64,000 bases of DNA from Acanthacorydalis orientalis. Taxonomy: Eukaryota; Arthropoda; Insecta; Megaloptera; Corydalidae. Made by a program: the position numbers and the translations under genes. The notes below the pieces were generated by a model. The model was given only the letters and a program-made list of their open reading frames with translations, was not told where the DNA came from and did not search any database. Location of the stretch: assembly GCA_034766995.1 (NCBI GenBank), contig CM068318.1, positions 32,006,956 through 32,070,955 of the forward strand, given 5' to 3'. This document shows positions 27,339 through 38,925 of this stretch, piece by piece (positions within the stretch are counted from its first letter, which is position 1; each line of letters opens with the position of its first letter).

Positions 27339-28040
27339 ATAATTATATCACCTTTGAATATTATTTTATAAATATATACTCCTTTCGGTTGTATGTGTGT
27401 GTATACATTATTTTATATGAATCTAGTAGGTCACGTATAAGTATTTTTCGTGAGCTTTTTTTGTGAGGGTTACGTACGTGACCTATAAGATTCTTGAAAA
27501 ATATCATGAACAATAGGTATACAAAAAAACAACACAATGAAGATATATTATTATGTGATATATATTATAAATCCAATAGAATTATCTGATTTAATAACAT
27601 AACGTTTCTGAGTACATTTTTATAAAACTATATATATATATTAGTTAATCTGCGATAAAAATACGTTTAAAACACTTTTTCATTTTAAATTGCCAATAAT
27701 CTGAGATCTGAGAGAGCCCAATCTCCCTTTTAGACAAATTAAGTAAGAGCATTCACAATAACGTTTGTTTATAATAAAATTAATGCAATTTAGAAATTAT
27801 TTTTAACACTTTTCGGTCAAATGTCGTCATAAAAGCAGCATCACACTTTTGCTCACTAGGTCAAAAATCTCGGCTGAAATGGCAAAAATAATTTCCTTAC
27901 CTGTACCATAATTGGATATGTTTCCTTATTTGTCAATAATTTGTAATTACTATTACATCATAAATTTTATAAACTGTTATTTTTATAAATCTGAAATTCC
28001 ATTAAACACCATTCCATTAATAATTTTGACTTAACATCCT
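26590..28040. other. AT-rich intergenic or intronic
   Basis: No coding exon recognised. It contains a TA array at 27300-27334 and a short inverted repeat at 27427-27485. Confidence 0.5.
27427..27485. repeat. 11-bp inverted repeat around 37-nt loop
   Basis: 'taggtcacgta' at 27427-27437 is perfectly complementary to 'tacgtgaccta' at 27475-27485. Confidence 0.8.
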
Positions 28041-28047
28041 ATATTTA

Positions 28048-28134
28048 ACCCTTTAGCGCATACTTTCACTTCATACCAAAAGTATATTCGATCCAGCAAG
28101 AAGTACGGTTGGAAATCATCTCGTCTACAAAGGA
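28048..28134. mobile_element. Possible short piggyBac-like MITE
   Basis: TTAA at 28044-28047 is followed by ccctttagcgc. The right side has ctacaaagga followed by TTAA at 28135-28138. The inverted match is weak after the first bases, and the 87-bp length is small, so this is tentative. Confidence 0.35.
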
Positions 28135-28566
28135 TTAATATTTGGTTAAGCTGGGAAGTAGTTATACAAAACCTTTTTTGTTATATCCGTTATTAATTTT
28201 ACTTATTAGGAAAACATTTTCAATACGAAGTTTATTTTTTAAGTAATATATTATTATTTCATAAAGAAATCGAAACCACATGAATTTCAAGAAGCATAAA
28301 TTTCTATGCTCTGTAAATAAATTAGAAAACTCACTCTATTAGTTTTAAATTTTAATAAATACTATTTTTTTATTAAAAGTTTACATCTAGAGATTTCTCT
28401 GTACGTATATTATTTAAAAAATGCTGAAAATTATCGTTTAGGATAAAGATAAATTTAAAAATAATAAATTTCTAAAACTGAAATAATAAATTCCGATAAT
28501 ACTTGTTATAAAACTAATAAAACCGTTTTTTATTTTACAGACATTTAAAAAAAATTAAGACATTAA

Positions 28567-28782
28567 CCCTTTGCACTCCAATGGCGAGTCTCACTCACCA
28601 TTTTATTTTTTACCTTAACTTCAACGGTGAGTCTCACACACTATCCCATTCTTTACATTAACTTGAACAGTACTTCAAATAAAAAAGTTATCTTCCATTT
28701 GAATATATATGAGTTTTATTTTCTTTAGTAATATTGCGAAATTGCTGGTACCCAATAGGAAAAAAGCTTGAAGTGCAAAGGG
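28567..28782. mobile_element. piggyBac-like MITE
   Basis: Exact TTAA lies at both borders (28563-28566 and 28783-28786), the known piggyBac target duplication. Inside are inverted ends 'ccctttgcactccaa' and the complement of 'ttgaagtgcaaaggg', and an internal direct repeat of 'ggtgagtctcac'-like sequence. The 216-bp element has no coding frame and lies just upstream of the host exons at 29.0 kb. Confidence 0.8.
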
Positions 28783-28993
28783 TTAACAATAATATTTGAA
28801 TTATGTATTTTTCTACAATATATTTTCAAATATTTTAGATTCTGTGATATATCTGTACTTGTTTATAAACTAATAGAATAAATCAAAGATACTATTTAAA
28901 CATTGTTTATAGAATTAGTTAAATTTAAATATTTTCAAATATACAAACATTTTCTAATAAAAATTCTATTTGTTTGATTTATTCAAACACAAG

Positions 28994-29044
28994 ATGCGGC
29001 ACAGAGGTCATGCGATACAGATGTGACTACAATATTAGCACTTG
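28994..29044 (+). CDS. Penultimate coding exon of an unrecognised gene
   Basis: A 51-base stretch bounded by an acceptor (…caaacacaag) and a consensus-like donor (cttg|gtcagt). Reading with two bases carried into the first complete codon gives AAQRSCDTDVTTILALG. The final G codon is completed by the first two bases of the exon at 29166. The reading phase (one base left over) matches that exon exactly, which is the main reason to trust both. Composition is clearly less AT-rich than the flanks. I do not recognise the protein. No upstream exon was located, so the gene may extend a long way 5' through large introns or outside the window. Confidence 0.6.
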
Positions 29045-29165
29045 GTCAGTACAACTCTAAGATTTTTAATCTAAAATATAGCTTAAATAATTTTCAATGT
29101 AGTACCAGTGCATGTTAACTAATATCGTTACAAAATAAGTAATATGTTGTTTTTTTTCTCGACAG

Positions 29166-29350
29166 GTACCAACAACAGTGGCAGTAATTCGTCTCAAGGA
29201 ATGGAATCGACATCATTACGTGCACCATCGAAAATATCATTCTGTACAAACGTACGACCTCTAAAGAAAAATTCAAACAAACTTGTCGGAAGACCTCTTG
29301 TTCAATACCAGTCAAGGCAGTGGATTGTTACCACACCGCCGATAACATGA
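29166..29350 (+). CDS. Terminal coding exon of an unrecognised gene
   Basis: A strong pyrimidine-rich acceptor (tttttttctcgacag) precedes 29166. After two phase bases the frame is open for 60 codons, starting TNNSGSNSSQGMESTSLRA and ending RQWIVTTPPIT, then TGA at 29348. The tail is Ser/Asn-rich then basic (VRPLKKNSNKLVGRPL), without membrane segment or recognisable domain. It looks like a low-complexity C-terminal tail, as found on receptors or signalling proteins, but that is only an impression. Codon content stands out from the AT-rich flanks, and an AATAAA follows about 90 bases downstream. Function is unknown. Confidence 0.7.
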
Positions 29351-29437
29351 CCGCACATGAATGATTGTTTTGATGATTATGTATAAAACGCTCAATATAA
29401 TTACGTATCTCTTCTAGCTGTGATATTTGTGAATGTA

Positions 29438-29443
29438 AATAAA
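29438..29443 (+). terminator. Candidate polyadenylation signal
   Basis: AATAAA about 90 bases after the TGA of the terminal exon. A second AATAAA at 29761 is an alternative. Confidence 0.5.
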
Positions 29444-29876
29444 AACTATTGCATGAACCTACATTCACTGGGCTAAATTCACTATAATTTGAATTAGTTC
29501 TGTTTAGGAATTCGTATAGGTTAAATGTACATGCCGGCGTGTATATAAATAGAAGAAAAATGATCTTTGAGATTTTTACATATGTTTGTGATTAAATGTG
29601 ATCGTTGTAAAATTAAAAAAAAATTTTTACATAATGTAAATATTTAACTAGATATTTATTGAAATTGTTGTTACTTAATCCGCTGCATGTATCTAATCGC
29701 TTTTTGCGAGAACACTTAAGTGAGTGAAATTGTACGAACATTTAGAAAAAAAAACATTAGAAATAAAGTAAACCCAAAAAATAATGTAAGTACTTTAATT
29801 TTTCCATAGATATTTAAATAACCATATTTATACATCTTTCCTCCTCATTTTTCATTAAATATTAAATCATACATTG

Positions 29877-29878
<2 letters not shown>

Positions 29879-29918
<40 letters not shown>
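29879..29918. repeat. (TA)n microsatellite
   Basis: Uninterrupted TA array. Confidence 0.95.
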
Positions 29919-29922
<4 letters not shown>

Positions 29923-29991
29923 ATTCCATTTTGGCTTCCAAATGGAAGTATTAAAAGGGGGCGCAACGGTTAAAAAAATTTGTTATTTTTT

Positions 29992-30047
29992 ATATAGTAT
30001 TTTAGTTCAATTCGATACTAAAGTAAAATTGAACTAAAATACTATAT
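29992..30047. repeat. Perfect 21-bp hairpin, 14-nt loop
   Basis: Left arm 29992-30012 (atatagtattttagttcaat...) pairs exactly with 30027-30047 around a 14-nt loop. The architecture resembles the hairpin at 20442-20499 but the sequence is different. Confidence 0.95.
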
Positions 30048-30275
30048 GGGAGACAATATATATTTTTTTTAATTTTTGTGTTTTTAATACTTTCATGCCA
30101 AATTCTAAGTTCAATCACTTATATGTGTACAGTTTATTACTTAATACGTGATATAAAAGAAAAATTGGGATAAAAGATCATTAAACTGCCATGACAAGTA
30201 TTAATGTTTCAAATATTATTTTAAAAATTTATAACAAAATTTTAACAAGGAACTACATAAAATTTAAATCGAAGA

Positions 30276-30377
30276 ATATATATATATATATATATATATA
30301 TATCCACATACATATATGTATGTACGTGTGTATGTATATATATATATATATACATACATATACACTCTTCGGTATAT

Positions 30378-30421
<44 letters not shown>
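30276..30421. repeat. Cluster of (TA)n arrays
   Basis: TA tracts at about 30276-30302, 30335-30352 and 30383-30421, separated by tatg/catac-rich linkers. Confidence 0.9.
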
Positions 30422-30424
<3 letters not shown>

Positions 30425-31370
30425 TAATTAATATTTCTTTGTAATAAAAAACAAACTTTAATTTAAAAAAATGTAAGAAAAGACTCCGTAAATTTATGTT
30501 TTAATTTATTTGACTTATTAGGTTTTTCATTTTACTTTTAAAGAAAATAATATAAAATTTATAATGTATATTAATGTTCAAAATAGATAGAAGTAGTTTA
30601 CTTACAATCGAATTCAAAATTAAAAAACATGTAATAAAAATATTATTTTCTTTTCAGGTTTAATTAAATATATTAAATGATTTAGTACTGATTGTTACAG
30701 TTTGTGAATATAGTCAGTTTATTTATCTGTTATTTTGTTATTTATAGATAATTTAAGTTTTATGTATACTTGGGTTTGGTAATCGTTTATTTAATATAAA
30801 AAAGTACCAGTTTACTTTCATACACTATTTTATATCTAATTTAGTAATATCTCAAGTTACTCTTGCAAGTTAGTTATTATAAAGTTGGAAAATATAACTT
30901 GGAATTTAAAAACAGCATTTCTTGAAAACAAAAATTTACTGAGTAAATAATACTTTAAGAATACATTCAGAATAATCTGAGAAAATTAATTACACACATG
31001 TTTGACTCGACTTTCAGTTGTTACATTACCCTATTGAGATTTTATATATAATTCTGAACGTTTTTCAAAGTAAACAAATCCTGAATATTAACAAATTATT
31101 TCAACTTCAATTGATAATGTAGATTGTGTTAATTTATTTCATTAAATTAACAGATTATGCTAGGTTTCATATCTCATTGATCCTCTAATGGATTAATGCT
31201 CATTGAAAATTCGTATAAACACGGAATGCGACTGAAATGAAGAGCATATTTTGCTTTAAATTAGAATATGATGTGACAACTTCAGTTTAGTACGAGTTTT
31301 TCCTATAAATTTCCACTTCGTTTCGAAACTGTCAAGTTGCATATCATAACATCTAGATTAGTGTTAATAT
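30425..31370. other. AT-rich intergenic
   Basis: No gene or element recognised. Confidence 0.5.
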
Positions 31371-31374
31371 TGGC

Positions 31375-31660
31375 TTTGGCCACTGCTCTCTCTCCGCAAC
31401 TCAACCCCAGGAAGAGAGCTTTGCTCCCACTCGCTAACGTTTACCCTTCCCTAACAAATAACGAATAATACACACAAATAATAATACTCATAAAATATAA
31501 ATCATAAATTTGTATTGAAAAAAATTTGAATTAATTATGGTGAAAATCTTTCAATCATGGGATTCATAGTAATCAATCATAAACACAGACCACGTGACTA
31601 ATATCAACTAATCAGAGACCGAATAAAAGTCATGGGAATGACATCACTATTTAATTTTTG
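31375..31660 (+). repeat. Dispersed repeat, copy 1
   Basis: Similar to 55430-55870. Shared landmarks in order are 'gagctttgctcccactcg', 'aacaaataac', a tacacacaaataat-like stretch, an AT-rich interior, then 'gaccacgtga', 'atcaac.aatca' and 'catggga'. The family is not recognised, and no coding frame is seen. Confidence 0.65.
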
Positions 31661-31661
31661 C

Positions 31662-32334
31662 GATATAGGAAGATTAGCTACCTAAAAATTAAAAAAAAAC
31701 AATAATATATTGTTTCCATCAAATTCATGTAGAATATATAATCTTTGTCAATTTGTATTTTATTTTTATTTAGTTGGCATGTTCCAAAATAATAACAGAT
31801 ACAAAACACTATTACAATCATCAAGACTCATCTAATAACTGACATCATAATGTAGAAAAATATTTTGTTTTTTTGTACATTATTCATAGCTACATAAAAA
31901 TGTTTAAAAAATATCGAAATAAATGTTAAAATTGTGTATGTAATTGTAAAAAAATACATTAAACACTAAACAAAGAACCAATTCAAGAAAAAAAATACAA
32001 TTATGAAATTTTAAATTGAAATTGGTATTTTTTTTTTTAAAAAAAGTATGTATTTAACAAACCGCTAAATATTATGAAAAAAAAATTAAAAATCTGTAAA
32101 TACTGATAAATTTTGTACATCTTTTTTTAAGAAAGACTATTTTTAAATAGAAAAACAAGTTTAAAATATCGGATAACTCTAAAACAACAAATAAATTAAA
32201 AAAAGTAGAAAAACACAAACAAAATGATATTAATTCATCCGATTACAGTTTTGTAAATTTAAAACTCTAAGTCTATCTGAAGATTTCACAAAACTATTAA
32301 TACATTTAGATTAACTGTGTGTCGTTAAAACAAA
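31662..32334. other. AT-rich intergenic
   Basis: A-rich sequence; includes a T11A7 tract at about 32028. No gene seen. Confidence 0.5.
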
Positions 32335-32338
32335 TTAA

Positions 32339-32599
32339 CCCATTCAGAGCCTGTAAACATAATTATACACGCATATTTTGAAAAGACAAACTAATTATAA
32401 TATAATAATACTAATAATGTTATTTAAGGAATCTTTTTCACAACACTTTAGACTCACTGCAACCAGTTATGTTCAGACTGGAAAACTATGAAAAAGCAGT
32501 AAAAAATATATTTTATCTTACAATTAGTTAAACCCCTATCACCTACAATCAACAGGAAAATATTATTTTCCGGACAGAATTCATTCAGGTCTGAGTGGG
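32339..32599. mobile_element. piggyBac-like MITE, second family
   Basis: TTAA lies at both borders (32335-32338 and 32600-32603). The ends are 'cccattcagagcctg' and the complement of 'caggtctgagtggg'. The 261-bp AT-rich interior has no coding frame. Confidence 0.78.
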
Positions 32600-32619
32600 T
32601 TAACACAAGGATATTTGTC

Positions 32620-32621
<2 letters not shown>

Positions 32622-32686
<65 letters not shown>
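32622..32686. repeat. (TA)n microsatellite
   Basis: Uninterrupted TA array 19 bp after the MITE. Confidence 0.95.
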
Positions 32687-32691
<5 letters not shown>

Positions 32692-32699
32692 TTAAATAT

Positions 32700-33820
32700 T
32701 TATTGACTTATTTGAGAAACAAGATACAAAATGATTATAAATGGAAATATTTTGTTTTAAATACACAAAATTTTATTGAAAAACATTTTAAATATAAAAA
32801 AATGTATTAAAGGATAACTTCTATAGTAGAAAAAGTAAACATAGATTTAAAATAGTAATCTACTAGACTTTTTATTCATATTTTTTTATATCTCGTTATA
32901 AAGTCGTAGTACTTCAAAATAATTGTAGCAAATTGTAGTTTTTTAAACAATTAAAAACTTTTTTTGATTACAATGTCAACAATAAAATTGTGATATTTTC
33001 ACATAATACCTTTAGCATATGTTTGAAGGGTAGTGTGACTGTATAAAAACATATGCTCTATTCCTCTGCATACAGTTTTCCCACATTTCCACTAATGAAA
33101 TCCGCAAACAAACACGACAAAACAAAATATGATAATAAAATCTGGTATTGGGGGTTCTTCTAGCCATCAGGAATGGCTAGAAGACAACGCGACACACAGC
33201 AAAATAGAAAGACTTACACTTTCTAAAATTCGTGGAAAAAAATTCCTCTGAACATAAATTTTTTGTTATTTTTTAATAACTTATTTGTTTTCTGTTGCAA
33301 TAAGCATATGGTATTTTTTTAGTATTGTTAGTTCTTTGAATAAAATTCATTTCTTCAGAAACTGTTTGATTAATTCGGTCACACACATATCTAACACACA
33401 CAAATATCTAACCACATAAATTGTTTCCAAAATTACAAATACTTAAATAAGTTCTTTAAATGAACAAAAAAAAGTTGTTAATAGAAAAAAATCATGCATA
33501 TTTATAAAATGGAATTTATACAATCGGCTAAATTTTTTAAATTATAGTCACATAGTGAATACGTTTTACCATGAAAAACGTTAAATGAAATGTTGGCCGA
33601 CCATTTTAGATAGTCCGGTTTGTAGTGAAATTTTGAGAAACAATAATTTTAAAATAAAATTCTACAGTCTTAAAAATATATCGAATAAGAAATTTAAGCA
33701 GGAAATAAAAATACTAATCTATAAAAAAAGATATTTCTTTAGATTTACATGTTCTGATTAAGTATAATCTAATCCAACCCAACTTGCCACTATTAATAGA
33801 TTTTATTTTATGTTCCTATG
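32700..33820. other. AT-rich intergenic
   Basis: No gene recognised. A short palindrome sits at about 33162-33183 ('tctagccatcaggaatggctaga'). Confidence 0.5.
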
Positions 33821-33824
33821 GACT

Positions 33825-34076
33825 CTTGTATGTTCCATATAAAGTTTTAGACATTCCTTATACAATCCATATAAGGATGAGCATCCTTATATGGACACCT
33901 TATATATACCTTACATTAATCTTATAAGGCGTATAAAGTAACTTTTCCATATTAAGATCAGATAAAGTTACTTTATATACCTTATAAGATCAATATAAGG
34001 TGCCCACATAAAGGTTATAGTCCTTGTATGGATTACGTAAGGAATATTTAAAACCTTATACGGAAAATATAAGGTT
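33825..34076. repeat. Fold-back element (120-bp imperfect palindrome)
   Basis: Arms 33825-33945 and 33964-34076 are inverted, imperfect copies around an 18-nt spacer. Shared landmarks include attcctta, aatccata, caccttatat, atcttataagg and tataaagtaactt. Within the left arm lies a perfect nested palindrome, 33866-33879 against 33882-33895 (tccatataaggatg / catccttatatgga). No coding frame is present. It could be a MITE with very long TIRs or an inverted duplication able to give hairpin RNA. Confidence 0.85.
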
Positions 34077-34373
34077 GAGGATTACAAAAGTACTTAACGC
34101 AGTCAGAAAATTATATCACAATATTAGTTTTTTGTTAGTTAAAAATACATATAATAATAATAACAACAATTGAACATAATTTCGTAGCTAGTGATGTAGG
34201 ATCAGGAAAATATTATATAGAAATTAGGGACGATCATATAAAGGGAACTATAACAACATTGCCCAAGTACAACATGCTATTTGTAAAAAGAGGAACAATA
34301 ATCAAAAAAATTCGTGATGTATAAAAGAAATCTCTGTTATAATAGTCAGATATAGTACAGTTCGTCTTTGTCA

Positions 34374-34640
34374 GTGAACAATAAAAATTGAGCGAACAAC
34401 ATTTTCATTTCAAGTGCTTAATTTTTTAGCACCTTAGAAATATTAGGAGGAGAAACTTCACTGTTCAAGAGTTAGAACTAATTACAACAGAGGAACAAAA
34501 ATTTTGGCAATTCAATGAGATAAAGTATATAGACAAAAAAAATGTGTGTTGACAAAGAAGAGATAAAATGCAAAGAACAAACTTTAGTGTATAATATTAA
34601 GGATCTAAAATTATAATATTTATGTATTTGTGTTGTTTTT
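34374..34640 (+). repeat. Diverged direct repeat, copy 1
   Basis: Matches 37215-37480 in the same orientation. Shared strings are 'tttcatttcaagtgctta', 'cactgttca', 'aatgcaaagaaca' and 'attaaggatctaa'. An upstream TATA-like tgtataaaag at about 34318 and an aataaaaa at 34380 make an LTR-type element conceivable, but no polyprotein was found between the copies. Confidence 0.6.
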
Positions 34641-34649
34641 GTTTTTTTT

Positions 34650-37210
34650 ATTATTATTTTTTGGATAAGATAAATGTTTGATCTGAATTATTAATTTCGG
34701 CACGTGTATCATATTCATGTAAATATCAGAGAGTGATCTTTAATATCTATTTGAATATGACAAACATAACGAAACTAACAGAACAGACACTAAGATGATC
34801 GAAAAGGATGAGAGCCACTAAGATATGGTATAATGAATCTAGTTTGTTCTTTATCTTTTCCTGATATTTATCAGAAAATGTGCCTCTAAAAAAATTTCCA
34901 AATAAAATAAATATTGTTCTCATAAAGAATGAAATAGCGTAGATGACATGAATAAACGAATGTTTATAAAATCTTATTAGAATATGAATATATCTGTTTC
35001 TAATACACATTCTCAATATCCGTTATTATTGTACTAATCATCTGGTTGTTGACATGATTTAGGAAAACATGAATGAGACATTTTTAACAGATAAGAATAT
35101 TAAGATACTTTAACAAAAATAATTTAATGCTACGAAAAATGGATAAAAATTATGATATACTCTTCAGATTGGACCAATTATTCAACATTTAATAAAATAC
35201 AAGAAAAATTCAAAAGAATTTCTATTTCCACTAATATTATATGTTATTTCTGCAAAATAAAAAATTGTTAATAATTATTTGTTCTTCTCCTTAAGGTCAC
35301 TGTTTTTTATTTCCTTTTCTACTGCCAGTTTTGTTTATTCAGTCAGACATCTTCAGGTAGATACTAGATGTCATTGTTTTTTTTGTCACAAATTTGGTTG
35401 TATTTTATCTTTATTTGAACATCATTAGCCTTTGATGTGGCTGTACAGAGAGGATCGCAACCCCTTTAACCAATCTACTTCTTGATATATTATTAGTCTT
35501 AATTTTGTTTGGTTATATCGTGTCTAATAGATGAGCACTGGGAACAATTTCAAAAAACCTAGATATTAGTGATTAACCATCCCCTTTTCTGATGATATGT
35601 TATCTGGCAGTCTGATTCTTTTCTGTTGTTCATGATTCAGGATTTTGAGATGTTGTGTCCACCTTGTTTACTGCACACGTACGTTTTCGTTGTCACCGGT
35701 TGCTCTTTTTCAACCGGATCATAGTTAAGGAGTACGGGTTGCATAAACCTATTCTTTCTCCTGTATTCTTCCACTTTGGTGGTCAATGGGACAAGTTTCG
35801 GAGATATTTGCTGCTCTGAGTGGGTTTCCGAGCGGCTTTCTTGATTGTCATTATAGATTTGATTGTTATTTATACCATTTTTTAAGTTTGTTTGCGCGCT
35901 TTCAAAACTGTCATGTGTTTTCTGTGTAGTTTTTAGAATGTGGAATATAGTGTATTTTATTGATTGGTTACTTGTCGATTTAGCAAATTGTTGTTCAATT
36001 TATATTTGTGTATTTGCAAAATTTCCAGCGTATTTAGTTTTTTAATTTTCGTTTTCTTTGCTTAAGATTTTCATAGTTTCATTAATTGAGTTGATTATTT
36101 CAAAAACTACATAAGTCACACAATTTAAAATGTACAGGATTCAATAAAAACTGCGTAACACAAAAATAATATTTTTTTTAAGATTTTCTTAATGTTTTTT
36201 AGTCCTTTAATTTGTTAGTTCTTAATATTTACTGTTTTATAAAACCTTAATGTACGGAAAAAAATCGTTGGAAATTGTTTTTACTTATGTTGTTCTTGCA
36301 GGGAATGGTATTATATGCATAATAAATTATTAAAAAGATTTTTTTATTATGATTATTTATTAAAAAAAATATTATATCACACAAATATGTATCTCGCTTA
36401 TAATCTCATATGAAGTTGTATGATCATATTCGCCATCGGATTATAGCAGAGTTTCTTCCATATTTTTGGCTGATCAGCTGAATATTTTGTTGTAAAATGA
36501 CATGCTTCTTCAACATGCTATCTTTCACTTGCTTTGAATTGTCTATTTTTTATATTTTATCGAAATTGTCGATCCAATGCTTTCTCAGATGGAAGTAACA
36601 TCACATCTGTAATTAGTTTTAGAAGCTGAAATGTGTTTTTTGATGAACCATCTATGAATTTCTCAGTCTTCATCATCCCAGCTTTATTAGCATCGTGTTA
36701 ACACCTCATGTATGATGAAGAAATAAATATTTTTTCTGGACTTTTGGAACTTCTCCCATAAGATTCATTGATAAAAAGTTTTTTTTAAAAAAAAACGGAG
36801 ACCACTGTTTTTTAAATTCAAAAATCTCTTCACTTTGTCCCTTTTTTACTGAAAATTTTATGCTTGATTGAATAACCATATTAAAATATTTCTTTAGCAC
36901 ATATATACAATCATGTTTTCGTACAGTTTTCTTTTAATAAATACAAAATTCGCGGTCATTAGACGAAAAAGGATGACTAGTTTCGACAGTTAGGCACACG
37001 TGGCGATTATAATTTTTATGATAAATATGAGGTTACCCTCAAGGATCTAATTCTTATAATAATTTAAAAATAACAACATGTAGATGTTGAAATGACCGAG
37101 TCAATTGTGCTACATTCGTGCTTTGTGTCTAGTAGGTAATTATCATATTGGGAATCACTTTTGTTTTTTTTATATTTCCTGAATCAATCCTCAAATATTC
37201 GTCCCATAAT
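34650..37210. other. Interval between direct repeats, no gene recognised
   Basis: Mostly AT-rich. A GC-richer patch at about 35280-35860 has interrupted minus-strand reading (for example VEEYRRKNRFMQPVLLNYD) that looks like decayed coding sequence of unknown family. An open minus frame at 36706-36900 has no recognised motif. Confidence 0.4.
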
Positions 37211-37214
37211 ATTT

Positions 37215-37480
37215 GAACATAAATAATAAAAATCGAGCGAAAAATATTTTCATTTCAAGTGCTTAATTTTTCAGCATCTTAGAAGTATTATGATAAACAA
37301 CTGCACTGTTCATGCATTAGAACTGACAACAACAAATAAACAAAATTTTTGGTGATTTAATGGGATCAAATATATAGAAAAAAAATTTTGGGTGTTGACA
37401 AAAAGCAATACAATGCAAAGAACAATTACTGTCAAATATTAAGGATCTAAATTTATAATATTTATGTGCTTGTGTTGTCT
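37215..37480 (+). repeat. Diverged direct repeat, copy 2
   Basis: Second copy of the 34374-34640 repeat, in the same orientation and clearly diverged by substitutions and small indels. Followed by a TA array at 37519-37554. Confidence 0.6.
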
Positions 37481-37516
37481 TAGTTTCTTTTTGTCTGTTT
37501 AGAACTGTTTACTCAA

Positions 37517-37557
<41 letters not shown>

Positions 37558-37559
37558 CA

Positions 37560-38140
37560 CATTTTTTTACATTTCGTTGAATAAATTCTGTTTAAATCGC
37601 AATTATCATATTTATCTAATTTTGATATTTATTGTCGTTTTAAATTGTTATTTACTTTTCAAGATATATTTAATTGTATTCTTTACTAGGTTTTTTAGTA
37701 AGTAAATTATTTTTCTTATAGACGTAACCATTTTTATAGTTTATTTTCTGTTTTCGTTATATTGTCATTTTTATTATTGATTATTTTTCACATTCTTATG
37801 TCGTTTTCTCTTTTGTCTAATAATTTTGTCTTATATCCGTTCTGAGCAGCGATTTGCTTAATGATTTTTATTTATTTTTTCAATTTGTTTTACATAGTGA
37901 AAATCCCATTAAGATAATTAACCCCCAAGGTGAAGCAACAAGTAATTCAAAAATGAAAATGCTAGTTAAAATTTATTAATAAACTAGTAATTTATGATAT
38001 TTTATAATTTTTTTATTAAAATATTAAAAAACTTCTTTCCACACGGAAATAAACATGATTTTTTATATAAAAAAATACTTTAATATCCTTTTCTAATAAA
38101 GTGAATATAAGAAAATATTTAAGCTACATTTAATTATCTA

Positions 38141-38174
<34 letters not shown>

Positions 38175-38565
38175 GAATTATTTTCAAGAAATTGATATCT
38201 ATTTTCCAAAAAAGATACGTTACTACGTCTCTTCATATTAATGAAGAGAAATAATTATGTTCATAGATCATTGTAAACAATATATGTTTTATAAAAAACG
38301 CCTTTTAATATTTTATTTAATTATTAATTACAAGTGAAAATATGTTTATGTTCAATAAAATTATTTAAAATTAATTAATGGAATTGAATTAATAACAAAT
38401 ATTTAAAAAATATATATTATAATCCAACGTTAAAATCGAACTACAAGAAAAACTAATTAATATAAGTAGTACTTACTACTCTTTAATATTTAAATTAAAT
38501 TCAATGCACTACTAAATTTATAGATAGGTATCATAGTAAATGGAATAAGAATATAATATCACTTC
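37560..38565. other. AT-rich intergenic
   Basis: No gene seen; TA array at about 38142-38172. Confidence 0.5.
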
Positions 38566-38571
38566 GCTTAC

Positions 38572-38670
38572 CTTCCAAGAAGTTCCTTTTCTGCGTTAAT
38601 AAAGAACCCTGATCTCGAAGTCGTATAATTAGTATTAAGAAATGAAAATACGCTCGAGGCGACACCGTTC
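38572..38670 (-). CDS. Possible internal exon, unrecognised
   Basis: On the minus strand, 99 bases lie between an acceptor (cttgttacag) and a consensus donor (gaag|gtaagcg). The segment is distinctly less AT-rich than its flanks. Two frames are open: one reads NGVASSVFSFLNTNYTTSRS..., the other TVSPRAYFHFLILIIRLRDQ.... I cannot choose between them, do not recognise either, and found no neighbouring exon. It may be an exon of a gene with long introns or a chance combination of splice-like sites. Confidence 0.3.
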
Positions 38671-38925
38671 CTGTAACAAGAATTATTTTGTCTGCCAAAT
38701 ATCTAAAAGTGTATATCTCTAAAGTATTAAATTACATTAACATTTTTCAATTTTCTCGACTTGACTTTAAAGAACGTATTTTATTTTTTACCGAAAAATA
38801 TCTACTTGAATTTTAAAAAGAATGTATAATATATATGAAACTTATTAAAATATCTTAATATTAATCAATAAAATGTATAACTTTTTAATTTAGATTTAAA
38901 TAAAAATCACTAAAATTACCCACAT

